From the NCBI RefSeq assembly GCF_900104485.1, contig NZ_FMXQ01000007.1, forward strand, positions 186,001 through 250,000: 64,000 nucleotides of DNA. Direction: 5' to 3'. Position numbers and translations under genes: made by a program. This DNA comes from Bauldia litoralis. GTDB taxonomy: Bacteria; Pseudomonadota; Alphaproteobacteria; Rhizobiales; Kaistiaceae. Below, piece after piece: positions 47,120 through 55,859 of the stretch. The notes under the pieces were generated by a model. The model was not told where the DNA came from, did no database searches, and worked only from the letters and a program-made list of their open reading frames with translations. How positions within the stretch are numbered: position 1 is the first letter of the stretch; every line of letters starts with the position of its first letter.

Positions 47120-47299
47120 GTGGACGAGATCAGAATCAGAAATCCATGCGTGGCAGCCTTCGGGACGCTGGCGATCCTTGAAACTCAGGGCCTGGCGCAG
47201 GCCGAACCAGAATTCTCGGCGGATGTTTCGGCCAGGATCACAACGCCTGACAGCACCGACACTCGCATCGGCACACTGAATTTCGAACGCCAGACGTAA
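47120..47299 (+). pseudogene. N-terminal relic of a DUF1254-type exported protein
   Basis: A GTG-started frame of 59 codons encodes a signal-like stretch (A-A-F-G-T-L-A-I-L then G-L-A-Q-A-E) followed by I-T-T-P-D-S-T-D-T-R-I-G-T-L-N-F. That T-T-P-D-x-x-x-T-R-I-G-T-L block is typical of the N-terminus of the longer DUF1254/DUF1214 proteins, where it is followed by F-D-G. Here the frame stops soon after at TAA (47297). It looks like the remains of a third DUF1254 gene, of a different subtype from the two intact ones. Confidence 0.5.
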
Positions 47300-47387
47300 C
47301 TGGCGGTGATCGTCGTCACAAAGAAACCGAGATGTCGTCGGCCTCACAGGCGCGATCATTCCAAAAAAACCGAACAGGACATCTTCA

Positions 47388-48794
47388 ATGACATTGTCAA
47401 AACTCAAGCTCGCCGCCGTCGCGATGGCTGCGGTCCTCCTTGCGCCTGCGGCTAACGGCGCAGACGTCACGCCGGAGGAAGCACGGGCGATCGCCAAGGA
47501 GGCCTACATCTACGGCTTCCCGATCGTCGACAATTACCGCGTTTCGTACGCCTATTTCGTCGACAAGGCCGATCCAGGCTTCAAGGCGCCCTGGAACCAG
47601 ATCGCCAACATCGCGCGGGTCTTCACGCCGGCCGATACGGCCGTGCAGACGGCCAACTCGGATACGCCCTATTCGTGGCTGGGCATGGACCTGCGTGCCG
47701 AACCGATCGTGCTGACATTGCCGGCGATCGAGAAGGATCGGTACTTCAGCGTTCAATTGATCGACGCCTATACGCAGAACTTCGACTACATGGGCAGCCG
47801 GACCACCGGCAACGATGGCGGCGTGTTCGTCGTCGCCGGACCGAACTGGAAGGGCGAGACCCCTGAAGGGGTGACGAAGGTCTTCCACTCCGAAACAGAC
47901 CTGGGGATCGCGGTCTACCGGACGCAGCTCTTCAACCCGGGCGACATCGACAACGTCAAGAAGATCCAGGCGGGCTACAAGGTCGAGACGCTTTCGTCGT
48001 TTCTCGGGCAGCCGGCGCCCGCCGCGCTGCCGGCCATCGATTTCCTCAAGCCGCTGACGCCGGAGGAAGAGAAGAACTCGCCGGCATTCTTCGACATCCT
48101 GAATTTCGCCCTGGGCTATGCACCGACCGTCCCGTCCGAAGTCGAACTGATGGAGCGGTTTGCCAAGATCGGCGTAGGCCCCGGCAAGACATTCGATCGG
48201 GCGTCGCTGTCGCCCGATATGAAGTCCGCGATCGAGGGGGGCATGGCCGACGCCTGGGCTGAATTCGACACGTTCCAAAAGGACAAGATCGACACAGGCA
48301 AAGTGACCTCCGGCGATCTTTTCGGAACCCGCGCCTTCCTCAAGAACAACTATCTGTATCGCATGGCCGGCGCCGTTCTCGGCATCTACGGCAACTCGAA
48401 GCTGGAAGCGATCTATCCGGTCCTCGCGTTGGATTCCAAGGGCCAGAAACTTGATGGCGCGAACCGCTATGTGGTGCATTTCCCGGCGGGCCAGCTTCCG
48501 CCGGTGAACGCGTTCTGGTCGCTGACGATGTACGAACTCCCGGCCAGTCTGCTGGTCGCCAATCCGATCGATCGGTACCTGCTGAATTCGACGATGCTGT
48601 CGCAATTCGTCAAGGATGCCGATGGCGGCGTGACGTTCTACTTCCAGAACGAGTCGCCCGGGAAAGACAAGGAAGCCAACTGGTTGCCAGCGCCCAAGGG
48701 TCCCTTCTGGATCATCAACCGGCTTTACTGGCCGAAGGAAGCCGCGCTGGATGGCAAGTGGAAGGCACCGACTGCCGAGCGCGTGACCGACTAA
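47388..48794 (+). CDS. DUF1254/DUF1214 domain-containing exported protein (copy 2)
   Basis: A 468-residue protein with a signal peptide (cleavage after A-N-G-A near residue 25). DUF1254 opens with E-A-Y-I-Y-G-F-P-I-V-D-N-Y and contains N-S-D-T-P-Y-S-W and G-S-R-T-T-G-N-D-G-G; DUF1214 at the end has F-W-S-L-T-M-Y-E, N-R-Y/D-R-Y-L-L-N-S and S-P-G-K-D-K-E-A-N-W-L-P-A-P. It is a paralogue of 43453-44892, clearly diverged along its length. AGGA precedes the ATG. Function unknown. Confidence 0.88.
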   Translation: MTLSKLKLAAVAMAAVLLAPAANGADVTPEEARAIAKEAYIYGFPIVDNYRVSYAYFVDKADPGFKAPWNQIANIARVFTPADTAVQTANSDTPYSWLGMDLRAEPIVLTLPAIEKDRYFSVQLIDAYTQNFDYMGSRTTGNDGGVFVVAGPNWKGETPEGVTKVFHSETDLGIAVYRTQLFNPGDIDNVKKIQAGYKVETLSSFLGQPAPAALPAIDFLKPLTPEEEKNSPAFFDILNFALGYAPTVPSEVELMERFAKIGVGPGKTFDRASLSPDMKSAIEGGMADAWAEFDTFQKDKIDTGKVTSGDLFGTRAFLKNNYLYRMAGAVLGIYGNSKLEAIYPVLALDSKGQKLDGANRYVVHFPAGQLPPVNAFWSLTMYELPASLLVANPIDRYLLNSTMLSQFVKDADGGVTFYFQNESPGKDKEANWLPAPKGPFWIINRLYWPKEAALDGKWKAPTAERVTD

Positions 48795-48807
48795 CTGAAC
48801 CGTCCGG

Positions 48808-48839
48808 CGGCATGGCTCGGAGACCCGAGCCTAATGCCG
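48808..48839. terminator. Hairpin between convergent DUF1254 and transglutaminase genes
   Basis: An inner perfect 7-bp stem (GGCTCGG / CCGAGCC, loop AGAC) is extended by an outer 6-bp stem (CGGCAT / ATGCCG) with two unpaired bases on one side. It lies 14 bases after the DUF1254 stop. There is no T-run. Confidence 0.4.
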
Positions 48840-48891
48840 GGCGGTCGGCCCCCAAAGCGGCCCTTGGCAGACCGGATGCCAACCCCCGCAA

Positions 48892-49713
48892 TCAGCCCGC
48901 GCGGGCGGTCTCGTTGACCATTATCTTGACTTCCATGGTCTCGTCGGCGCCGCCGTAGCGGGTGCCGCGGATCGGGGCGGCGCCGAGATAGTCGAGACCG
49001 ACGGCGACCCGGACATAGGAGTCGGTCGCCGCGATGCCGTTGGCCGGGTCGAAGGCGACCCAGCCGAGGTCGTCGACAAGCACCTCGGCCCAGGCGTGGC
49101 CGGCGGCCTGGCCGTCGAGCATCTCGGTGTGGAAGAGGTAGCCGCTGACATAGCGGGCCGGCAGGCCGATGTGTCGGGCGGCGGCGATGAAGATGTGCGA
49201 GAAATCCTGGCAGACACCGTGGCCATGCGAGAAGGCGTCGATCGCGGTGGTGCCGGAATCGGTGACATTGACGATGAAGTCGAGGCGGTCGCGGATGCCG
49301 TTCATGATCGCATAGAGGATCGGCAGCGTGTCGGGCCCGGCCGCCGCCGAGGCCTGTTCGGCCAGCGCCCGGATGCCGGGGCTGGCGCGGGTCAGCGGCG
49401 TGTCGCGGAGATAGACCGGAAGCGGCAGGCGCTCGGCCTGGCCGTGGACGATACCGCTGTTGTCCTGGGTCTCGACGACGCCCTCGGCGACGATGGTCAG
49501 GCCGTCGAGCGGGCCTTCGACGGTGAAGGACTGGACGGCATTGCCGAACGGATCGCGCGACGCGTCGAGACGGCAGTCCTGGTCGACGTCGATCCGCCAG
49601 TTGACGACGAACTGGCTGTCATGGCCACGCGGCGTCAGCCGTAGAATCTGGATCGCCCGGGTCGCGGGCGTCCCGTAGACATAGGATGTTTCGTGGCGGA
49701 TCTTGAGACGCAT
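48892..49713 (-). CDS. Transglutaminase-like cysteine protease family protein (Anbu-associated)
   Basis: A 273-residue protein. The N-terminal ~110 residues form the beta domain found before this transglutaminase core (R-L-K-I-R-H-E-T-S-Y-V-Y start). The catalytic triad is C168 in G-H-G-V-C-Q-D-F-S-H, H206 in A-G-H-A-W-A-E and D222 in F-D-P-A-N-G. No signal peptide. It is predicted to cut or form isopeptide bonds in a peptide-tagging system with the alpha-E and ATP-grasp proteins encoded just upstream. It starts 11 bases after the alpha-E stop. Confidence 0.92.
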   Translation of the reverse strand: MRLKIRHETSYVYGTPATRAIQILRLTPRGHDSQFVVNWRIDVDQDCRLDASRDPFGNAVQSFTVEGPLDGLTIVAEGVVETQDNSGIVHGQAERLPLPVYLRDTPLTRASPGIRALAEQASAAAGPDTLPILYAIMNGIRDRLDFIVNVTDSGTTAIDAFSHGHGVCQDFSHIFIAAARHIGLPARYVSGYLFHTEMLDGQAAGHAWAEVLVDDLGWVAFDPANGIAATDSYVRVAVGLDYLGAAPIRGTRYGGADETMEVKIMVNETARAG

Positions 49714-49724
49714 TCGGGACAGAC

Positions 49725-50669
49725 TCAGGTCAGGTATTGCTTGGAGATGGTCTCACCGAGACGGGCATTCTCGTCGATGAACTCGGTCAGGAATTCGTGC
49801 AATCCCTTGTTCTGGAAGATCTCGGAAATCTGGGCATTCTGCAGCCGGGTCATCGTCGACCGGGCCTGGCGCTGGGCCGGCCCCTGGCGGCCATAGGCCA
49901 GCGACAGGTGATCGAGGAAGGTCGCGAGATTCTCGTAACAGGAGGCGAGCGAGCGCGGCATCTTGGCGTTGAGGACGAGGAGATCGGCGATCAGCCACGG
50001 CTTCAGGCTCTCGTGATAGACCCAGCGATAGGCGGTCAGCGCCGAGACCGAACGCAGGATCGACGTCCACTGGAAATAGTCGAGGCCGCCACCGACCTGG
50101 GCGTCCTCGGGCAGGAGGACGTGATACTTGACGTCGAGGATGCGGGCGGTGGAATCGGCGCGCTCGAGATAGAAGCCGAGGCGGAGGAACCAGTAGGCGT
50201 CGTGGCGCAGCATCGTCCGGTAGGCCGAGCCGTCGAAGCGCAGGCAGGCTTCCTTGACCCGGCTGAGGAAGGTGTTGAGCGTCTGGCGGTCCATCCTGGC
50301 GCCGTCGTAGCGCTTGAGTTCCTGCCACGCCTCGTTGATCGCCTCCCACATTTCCGCGGTCAGCGCGGTGCGCACGGCGCGGGCATTGTTGCGGGCGGTG
50401 CCGAGGCAGTTCTTGATGCTCGAAAAGTTGTCCGGCGAGAAGGCGAGGTAGTCGATGGCCGGGTCGCGATCGACTTCGTCGTGGTGCTCGGTGTAGCCCG
50501 AGAGCACGCCGGCGGCGGCCAGCGCCGGCTCCCATTCGCTGGTTTCGCCGGCGAGCGAGTCGGGCACCGTCGCCAGCCGGTTGGCGGCGTCGATGATCCG
50601 CGCCGTGTTGTCGGCGCGCTCGACATAACGGCCGAGCCAGAAGAGCGTGTCGGCGGTGCGGCTCAGCAT
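49725..50669 (-). CDS. Alpha-E domain-containing protein (DUF403)
   Basis: A 314-residue all-helical protein with the family start M-L-S-R-T-A-D-T-L-F-W-L-G-R-Y-V-E-R-A-D-type sequence. The alpha-E domain always accompanies ATP-grasp and transglutaminase partners in predicted peptide-ligase systems; its molecular role is unknown. The ATG at 50669 matches the family N-terminus; the frame is open upstream into the ATP-grasp gene but that part is not coding. It lies 19 bases after the ATP-grasp stop. Confidence 0.92.
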   Translation of the reverse strand: MLSRTADTLFWLGRYVERADNTARIIDAANRLATVPDSLAGETSEWEPALAAAGVLSGYTEHHDEVDRDPAIDYLAFSPDNFSSIKNCLGTARNNARAVRTALTAEMWEAINEAWQELKRYDGARMDRQTLNTFLSRVKEACLRFDGSAYRTMLRHDAYWFLRLGFYLERADSTARILDVKYHVLLPEDAQVGGGLDYFQWTSILRSVSALTAYRWVYHESLKPWLIADLLVLNAKMPRSLASCYENLATFLDHLSLAYGRQGPAQRQARSTMTRLQNAQISEIFQNKGLHEFLTEFIDENARLGETISKQYLT

Positions 50670-50688
50670 GAGGGAATGGTCCGTGAGA

Positions 50689-52107
50689 TCATGCGTCGAG
50701 CACCCAGGTGTCCTTGGTGCCGCCGCCCTGGCTGGAATTGACCACCAGCGACCCCTCCTTGAGGGCGACGCGGGTGAGGCCGCCCGGGACGATGCGGACC
50801 TTGTCGGCGCCGTAGAGGACGAAGGGGCGGAGGTCGACATGGCGCGGGGCGATGCCGGCATCGACCACCGTCGGGCAGGTGGACAGCGCCAGGGTCGGCT
50901 GGGCGATGAAGTTGTCGGGATCCGCCTTGATCTTCTCGGCGAAGATGTCCCGGGTCGCCTTGTCGGCGGCCGGGCCGATCAGCATCCCGTAGCCGCCGGA
51001 GCCCGCGACCTCCTTGACGACGAGGTCGTGGAGATTGTCGAGGACATGGGCGCAGGCGTCCTTCTCGCGGCAGCGCCAGGTCGGGACATTCTTGAGGATC
51101 GGCTCCGCCCCGAGATAGAAGCGGACGATCTCCGGCATGTAGGAATAGACCGCCTTGTCGTCGGCAACGCCGGTGCCGACGGCGTTGGCCAGCGTGATGT
51201 TGCCGGCCCGGTAGGCATTCATCAGGCCGGGAACGCCGAGCACCGAGGTCGGCAGGAAGGTGAGGGGATCGAGGAAATCGTCGTCGAGCCGGCGGTAGAG
51301 GACGTCGACGCGCTTGAGGCCCTCGGTGGTGCGCATGAAGACGACGTTGTCGCGGACCAGCAGGTCGCTGCCCTCGACAAGGTCGATGCCGAGCTTGTCG
51401 GCAAGGAAGGAGTGCTCGTAATAGGCGCTGTTGAGCGGCCCCGGCGTCAACAGGGCGACGGCCGGTTCGCCGGGCGCCGAGTTCGGCGCGACGGAGGTCA
51501 GCGTTGCCAGCAATTCCTCGGGATAGGTCTCGACCGGATCGATCCGGTATTCGGCGAAGAGGTCGGGGAAGACCCGCATCATCACTTCGCGATTCTCCAG
51601 CATGTAGGAGACGCCGGAGGGCGTGCGGGCGTTGTCCTCGAGGACGTAGAAGTCCTCGGCGTCGGTGCGCACCAGGTCGATGCCGGCGATCTGGACATAG
51701 ATATCATGGGGCAGCTTGAGCCCCATCATCTCCGGCCGGAAATAGGGATTGCGATAGACCAGGTCCGACGGAATGATCCCCGCCTTGAGGATTTCGCCGG
51801 TGCCGTAGATATCGGCGAGGAACATGTTGAGCGCGGTGACGCGTTGTTCGAGGCCGGTGGCGAGCTTGCGCCATTCGGTCTTGGTCAGGACGCGCGGGAC
51901 GATGTCGAAGGGGATGATCCGCTCTTCGGCCTCCTCGTCGCCATAAACGGCGAAGGTGATGCCGATGCGGCGAAAGAGAAGTTCGGCCTCAAGCCTGCGA
52001 TGCCCAAGCGACTCCGGCGTTTCGGAGTCGAGCCAGCGTTTGATCAGTTCATAGCCGGGCCGGCTGTTGCCGTCGGCACTGCTCATTTCGTCAAAAGGCG
52101 CTGGCAT
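50689..52107 (-). CDS. Circularly permuted ATP-grasp type 2 protein (Anbu-associated amidoligase)
   Basis: A 472-residue ATP-dependent carboxylate-amine ligase-like protein (DUF404/DUF407). Conserved blocks: R-V-G/I-T-F-A-V-Y-G-D near residue 46, P-F-D-I-V-P-R, G-T-G-E-I-L-K-A-G-I-I-P, V-L-E-D-N-A-R-T-P-S-G-V-S-Y and the ATP-site region V-K-E-V-A-G-S-G-G-Y-G-M. Predicted to join amino acids or peptides. Start is uncertain: 52107 (after AAAGGG), 52125 or 52086. It heads the three-gene minus-strand operon. Confidence 0.9.
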   Translation of the reverse strand: MPAPFDEMSSADGNSRPGYELIKRWLDSETPESLGHRRLEAELLFRRIGITFAVYGDEEAEERIIPFDIVPRVLTKTEWRKLATGLEQRVTALNMFLADIYGTGEILKAGIIPSDLVYRNPYFRPEMMGLKLPHDIYVQIAGIDLVRTDAEDFYVLEDNARTPSGVSYMLENREVMMRVFPDLFAEYRIDPVETYPEELLATLTSVAPNSAPGEPAVALLTPGPLNSAYYEHSFLADKLGIDLVEGSDLLVRDNVVFMRTTEGLKRVDVLYRRLDDDFLDPLTFLPTSVLGVPGLMNAYRAGNITLANAVGTGVADDKAVYSYMPEIVRFYLGAEPILKNVPTWRCREKDACAHVLDNLHDLVVKEVAGSGGYGMLIGPAADKATRDIFAEKIKADPDNFIAQPTLALSTCPTVVDAGIAPRHVDLRPFVLYGADKVRIVPGGLTRVALKEGSLVVNSSQGGGTKDTWVLDA

Positions 52108-52398
52108 GATCCCTTTACTGTTCATTCGCGGCGCGACCGCCGCTGGCCATGGGGGCATCCTAACCCGAATTGCCGTGCCCCATGCAAGCTGATGCAAAAA
52201 CAACGCCAGCGCGGCGGCTGTGCGGACAGGCCCGAGGCTGTGAGGGAAGGCGTCCCGCGGACTAGGCTGTATGCGCCAAAGAGTCGGCCAACCATGCCCG
52301 AAAATCCGGCACGTCCTGCCAGCGAGAGCCTTAACGCACGGACGTCGGCTCGGGTTCCCGCGACGAAGTGCCGGTCCGGCGATGCTGCCGGCGCCGGG

Positions 52399-54261
52399 TC
52401 ACTTGTCGTGGTCGGGAACCTCCTCCTGGCCGGCGCGCTGGGCCGCCGGGTGGCGCGGACTGGCCAGGTTATGGGCGGTATTGATCAGGCCGAGATGGGA
52501 GAGCGCCTGCGGGAAATTGCCGACCAGCCGCTTGCGGATCGGATCGTATTCCTCGGCGAGCAGGCCGAGGTGGTTGCGCAGCGACAGGAGCCGCTCGAAC
52601 AGGTCGACGGCGTCGTCGTGGCGCCCCGTCAGCACATAGGCGTCGGCCAGCCAGAAGCTGCAGGCGAGGAAGGCGCCTTCCTCGCCGCCGACCCCGTCAT
52701 CGACGTGATCGGTGGCGTAGCGCATGACGAAACCGTCGCTGAGCAGGTCTTCCTCGATCGCCTTGATGGTGCCGGCAATGCGGGGATCGTCGAGCGGCAG
52801 GAAGCCGACCTGGGGGAGCAGCAGCAGGCTCGCGTCGAGTGTCTTGCCGCCATAATACTGGGTGAAGGTGTTGCGCTCGGCGTCGAAGCCGTTGGTGCAG
52901 ACATCGGCATGGATCTCGTCGCGCACCTTCTTCCAGTGATCGAGCGGGGCGCGGATGCCGAACTTCTCGGCGATCTTGATCGCCCGGTCGAAGGCGACCC
53001 AGCACATCATCCGCGAATGGGTGAAGGCGCGCGGCGGGCCGCGCATCTCCCAGATGCCGTGATCGGTCGATTGCCAGATCGACTCGAGATATTCGAGCAC
53101 CAGCGTCTGGAACTCGTAGTGCTTGTCCATCGGGCCGAGGCCGGCCTGGCGGGTGATGTAGAGCGTTTCGGCGATCTCGCCATAGATGTCGAGCTGGACC
53201 TGGTCGGCGGCCGCGTTGCCGACGCGGACAGGGGCGCTGTCCTCGTAGCCGGGCAGCCACGGCACCTCCATCTCGGGCAGCCAGCGCTCGCCGGAAATGC
53301 CGTACATGATCTGGAGCTGTTTCGGATGGCCGGCGGTGGCGCGGCGGACCCACTGGCGCCATGCCTCGGCCTCGGCGCGGTAACCGGAATTGACCAGCGC
53401 ATAAAGGGTGAGGGCGGAATCGCGCAGCCAGCAGAAGCGGTAGTCCCAGTTTCGCGAGCCGCCGATCGCCTCGGGCAGCGAAGTCGTCGGCGCGGCGACG
53501 ATGCCGCCCGTCGGCTGGAAGGTCAGCAGCTTGAGGGTGATCAGCGAGCGCGTCACCGCCTCGTGCCAGCGCGGCCGGCGCGTCGAGAAGGTGCATCGGC
53601 CGACCCATTCGCTCCACCAGTTCACCGTCTGCTGGAGGCTCTCATGCCGGTCGGGGACGAAGTGGGGTTGCTTGTGCGAGGGGTGGTAGGAGAGCGTGAA
53701 GGGCATGGTCTCGCCCTCGCGCAGTGTGAAATCCGCGAAGGTCTTGAGATTGCGGCCCTCAAGCCTGGCCGGCGTATGAAGCTCGACCGCGTCGGGCCCG
53801 GCGACGGCGCTGAGGCCGTAGTCGCGGCGCGTCACCCAGGGCAGCACCTCGCCGTAGTTGAAGCGCAGCACCAACTCCATCGACATGGCGACTTCGCCGT
53901 GGTCGCCGCGAACGATACGGACGACGTCGACCTGCTCCTCGTTGTCGGAGAGCGGCATGAAGTCGGTGATGGTGACCGCGCCGGTTTCCGTCTCCAGCCG
54001 GGTCTCGAGGACCGCCGTCCCCGGCACGTAGCGCTGGCTCGCCTTGACGACTTTCTCGCGCGGCGAGATCAGCCATCGGCCGTGTTCGGGAGCGCCAAGG
54101 ATGGCCGCGAAGCAGGCCGGTGAATCGAAGCGCGGCAGGCATAGCCAGTCGATCGATCCGTCGGTGCCGACAAGGGCCGCCGACATCATGTTGCCGATCA
54201 GGCCGTAGTCCTCGATCGGCTTCGACAGCGCCTTCGCCGGTTTGGTTTTCTCAGCCACCAT
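52399..54261 (-). CDS. Glycoside hydrolase family 15 protein (glucoamylase/trehalase-like)
   Basis: A 620-residue protein. The N-terminal ~220 residues form the beta-sandwich of prokaryotic GH15 enzymes (I-E-D-Y-G-L-I-G, G-S-I-D-W-L-C-L-P-R-F-D-S). The (alpha/alpha)6 barrel follows with P-E-A-I-G-G-S-R-N-W-D-Y-R-F-C-W-L-R-D-type sequence, the general acid in G-I-W-E-M-R-G and the base near L-A-E-E-Y-D-P. No signal peptide, so it acts on internal glucans or trehalose. Its start overlaps the end of the SDR gene by 11 bases. Confidence 0.93.
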   Translation of the reverse strand: MVAEKTKPAKALSKPIEDYGLIGNMMSAALVGTDGSIDWLCLPRFDSPACFAAILGAPEHGRWLISPREKVVKASQRYVPGTAVLETRLETETGAVTITDFMPLSDNEEQVDVVRIVRGDHGEVAMSMELVLRFNYGEVLPWVTRRDYGLSAVAGPDAVELHTPARLEGRNLKTFADFTLREGETMPFTLSYHPSHKQPHFVPDRHESLQQTVNWWSEWVGRCTFSTRRPRWHEAVTRSLITLKLLTFQPTGGIVAAPTTSLPEAIGGSRNWDYRFCWLRDSALTLYALVNSGYRAEAEAWRQWVRRATAGHPKQLQIMYGISGERWLPEMEVPWLPGYEDSAPVRVGNAAADQVQLDIYGEIAETLYITRQAGLGPMDKHYEFQTLVLEYLESIWQSTDHGIWEMRGPPRAFTHSRMMCWVAFDRAIKIAEKFGIRAPLDHWKKVRDEIHADVCTNGFDAERNTFTQYYGGKTLDASLLLLPQVGFLPLDDPRIAGTIKAIEEDLLSDGFVMRYATDHVDDGVGGEEGAFLACSFWLADAYVLTGRHDDAVDLFERLLSLRNHLGLLAEEYDPIRKRLVGNFPQALSHLGLINTAHNLASPRHPAAQRAGQEEVPDHDK

Positions 54262-55033
54262 GCATGAACTCCGGAAAATCTGTCATTCCGCCATCGACGA
54301 AAACGGTGGTCGCCGTGACATAGCCGGCGACGTCGGATGCCAGCACCACCGCCATGCCGGCGATGTCCTCCGGCTTGCCGATGCGGCCGATCGGTATCTT
54401 GGTGAGAAGGTCCTTGAGACCGGCCGGGTCCTTCCAGACATTGGCATTGATCGGCGTCGCGATGGCGCCGGGCGCGATGCACAGCACCCGCACGCCATAG
54501 GGGCCGGCCTCCTGGGCCAGGGTCTTCGACATCATCGACACGCCGGCCTTGCTGGCGGCGTAGTCGCTGTAGCCGCTCCAGGCGATGACCTCGTGGACGC
54601 TGGATATGTTGATGATCACCCCGGCCTTGCGCGCGGTCATGCCCTTCAGCGCCTCGCGAGCGCACAGGAAGGCGCCGCCGAGGTTGATCTCGACCACCTT
54701 GCGCCAGGCGTCGACATCGGCCTCCCAGGACAGCGCCCGCTTGCCGTCGATGCCGGCGTTGTTGACCAGCACGTCGAGGCCGCCCCAGGCCTTGTCGACG
54801 GTGGCGAACATCGTCTCCACCGCCTGCGGGTCGCTGATATCGGCCTCGACGGCGATCGCTTCGCCGCCGGCCTTGACGATGTCGTCGACGATGGCCTGCG
54901 CCGCCTCGGGATGGGTGACGTAGTTGATGGCGACGCGGGCGCCTTCGGCGGCGAAGGCCCGGACGATGGCCTCGCCCAGTCCGGAATTGCCGCCGGTCAC
55001 CAGGACGCGCTTGCCGCTGAGATCGATCTGCAT
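54251..55033 (-). CDS. Glucose 1-dehydrogenase-like SDR
   Basis: A 260-residue classical short-chain dehydrogenase. Cofactor motif T-G-G-N-S-G-L-G-E at 13-21, N-N-A-G at about 90, catalytic S in I-S-S-V-H-E and Y-A-A-S-K. The insert I-N-A-N-V-W and the G-G-M-T-D-F-P-E-F tail are those of the glucose 1-dehydrogenase group. Coupling with a GH15 enzyme suggests that glucose released by the hydrolase is oxidised; this is inference from gene overlap. Confidence 0.88.
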   Translation of the reverse strand: MQIDLSGKRVLVTGGNSGLGEAIVRAFAAEGARVAINYVTHPEAAQAIVDDIVKAGGEAIAVEADISDPQAVETMFATVDKAWGGLDVLVNNAGIDGKRALSWEADVDAWRKVVEINLGGAFLCAREALKGMTARKAGVIINISSVHEVIAWSGYSDYAASKAGVSMMSKTLAQEAGPYGVRVLCIAPGAIATPINANVWKDPAGLKDLLTKIPIGRIGKPEDIAGMAVVLASDVAGYVTATTVFVDGGMTDFPEFMHGG

Positions 55034-55157
55034 TCGCCGTTGCCTCTCCGTTCGGTCGGGTGCCCAGGTGGCCGGGCCGGCGGTCGGGTGAATCAGCAGC
55101 GGCGACTATAGACGATGATTCCCGCCGGTGCGCGGGCGGGGCGGGCCAAAGCTGCGA

Positions 55158-55859
55158 TCAGAACAGCTTGAGGGAGCGAAAGCTGACATGCTCGTTCTTG
55201 CCGACGATGATGTGATCGTGGACGGCGATGCCGAGCGGCTTGGCGATGTCGACCAGCGTCTTGGTCATGCTGATATCGGCGCGCGACGGGGTCGGGTCGC
55301 CGGAGGGGTGGTTGTGGACGAGGATGATCGCGGTCGCCGAGAGCTCCAGCGCCCGCTTGACCACCTCGCGCGGGTAGACGGGCGTGTGGTCGACGGTGCC
55401 ACTCTGCTGGACCTCGTCGGCGATCAGCACGTTGCGCTTGTCGAGGAAGAGGACGCGAAACTGCTCGACCGGCTCGAAGCCCATCGCCGCCCGGCAATGG
55501 TCGACGACCGCCGACCATGAGCCGAGCTCGACGCCTTTCCGGACCTTGTCCTTCGCGAAGCGCTGGCTGGCGGCGTAGGTGACCTTGAGGTGGTGGGCGG
55601 CGCGTTCGCCGACCCCCTTGACCTCGACCAGCCGGGCCGGTGGCGCCGACAGCACCTCGGTGAAACTGCCGAAGCGGGCGAGAAGGGCCTTGGCGATCGG
55701 CTTGGTGTCGACCCGGGGGATCGCCTGGAAGAGGATCAGCTCGAGCAGTTCGTAGTCGCGGAGGCTCTCGCCGCCGATTTCGTTGAAGCGCTCACGCACG
55801 CGTTCGCGATGGTCGAGATAGTGGGGAAGGTCCCCGCCTTTCTCGCCAAAGCCGGTCAT
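55158..55859 (-). CDS. radC: RadC family JAB domain protein
   Basis: A 233-residue protein. An N-terminal helix-hairpin-helix region (residues 30-95, with V-K-G-V-G at 80-84) is followed by the JAMM/MPN+ metal-binding motif H182-N-H184[11 protein letters not shown]195. RadC was once linked to DNA repair; the biochemical role is not settled. The ATG at 55859 overlaps the map stop (ATGA), so it is translated with map. The frame is open far upstream but that part is antisense noise. Confidence 0.93.
   Translation of the reverse strand: MTGFGEKGGDLPHYLDHRERVRERFNEIGGESLRDYELLELILFQAIPRVDTKPIAKALLARFGSFTEVLSAPPARLVEVKGVGERAAHHLKVTYAASQRFAKDKVRKGVELGSWSAVVDHCRAAMGFEPVEQFRVLFLDKRNVLIADEVQQSGTVDHTPVYPREVVKRALELSATAIILVHNHPSGDPTPSRADISMTKTLVDIAKPLGIAVHDHIIVGKNEHVSFRSLKLF

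Noticed and set aside
42740-48794. A classic transposon or genomic island with terminal repeats
   Set aside because: No transposase, integrase, tRNA target or matching terminal repeats were found. The 65-bp repeats are coding relics within the region and do not flank it.
50647-54123. A plus-strand open frame of 1158 codons opposite the ATP-grasp and GH15 genes
   Set aside because: Antisense to two well-supported enzymes, with no recognisable family motif; open only because of codon bias on the other strand.
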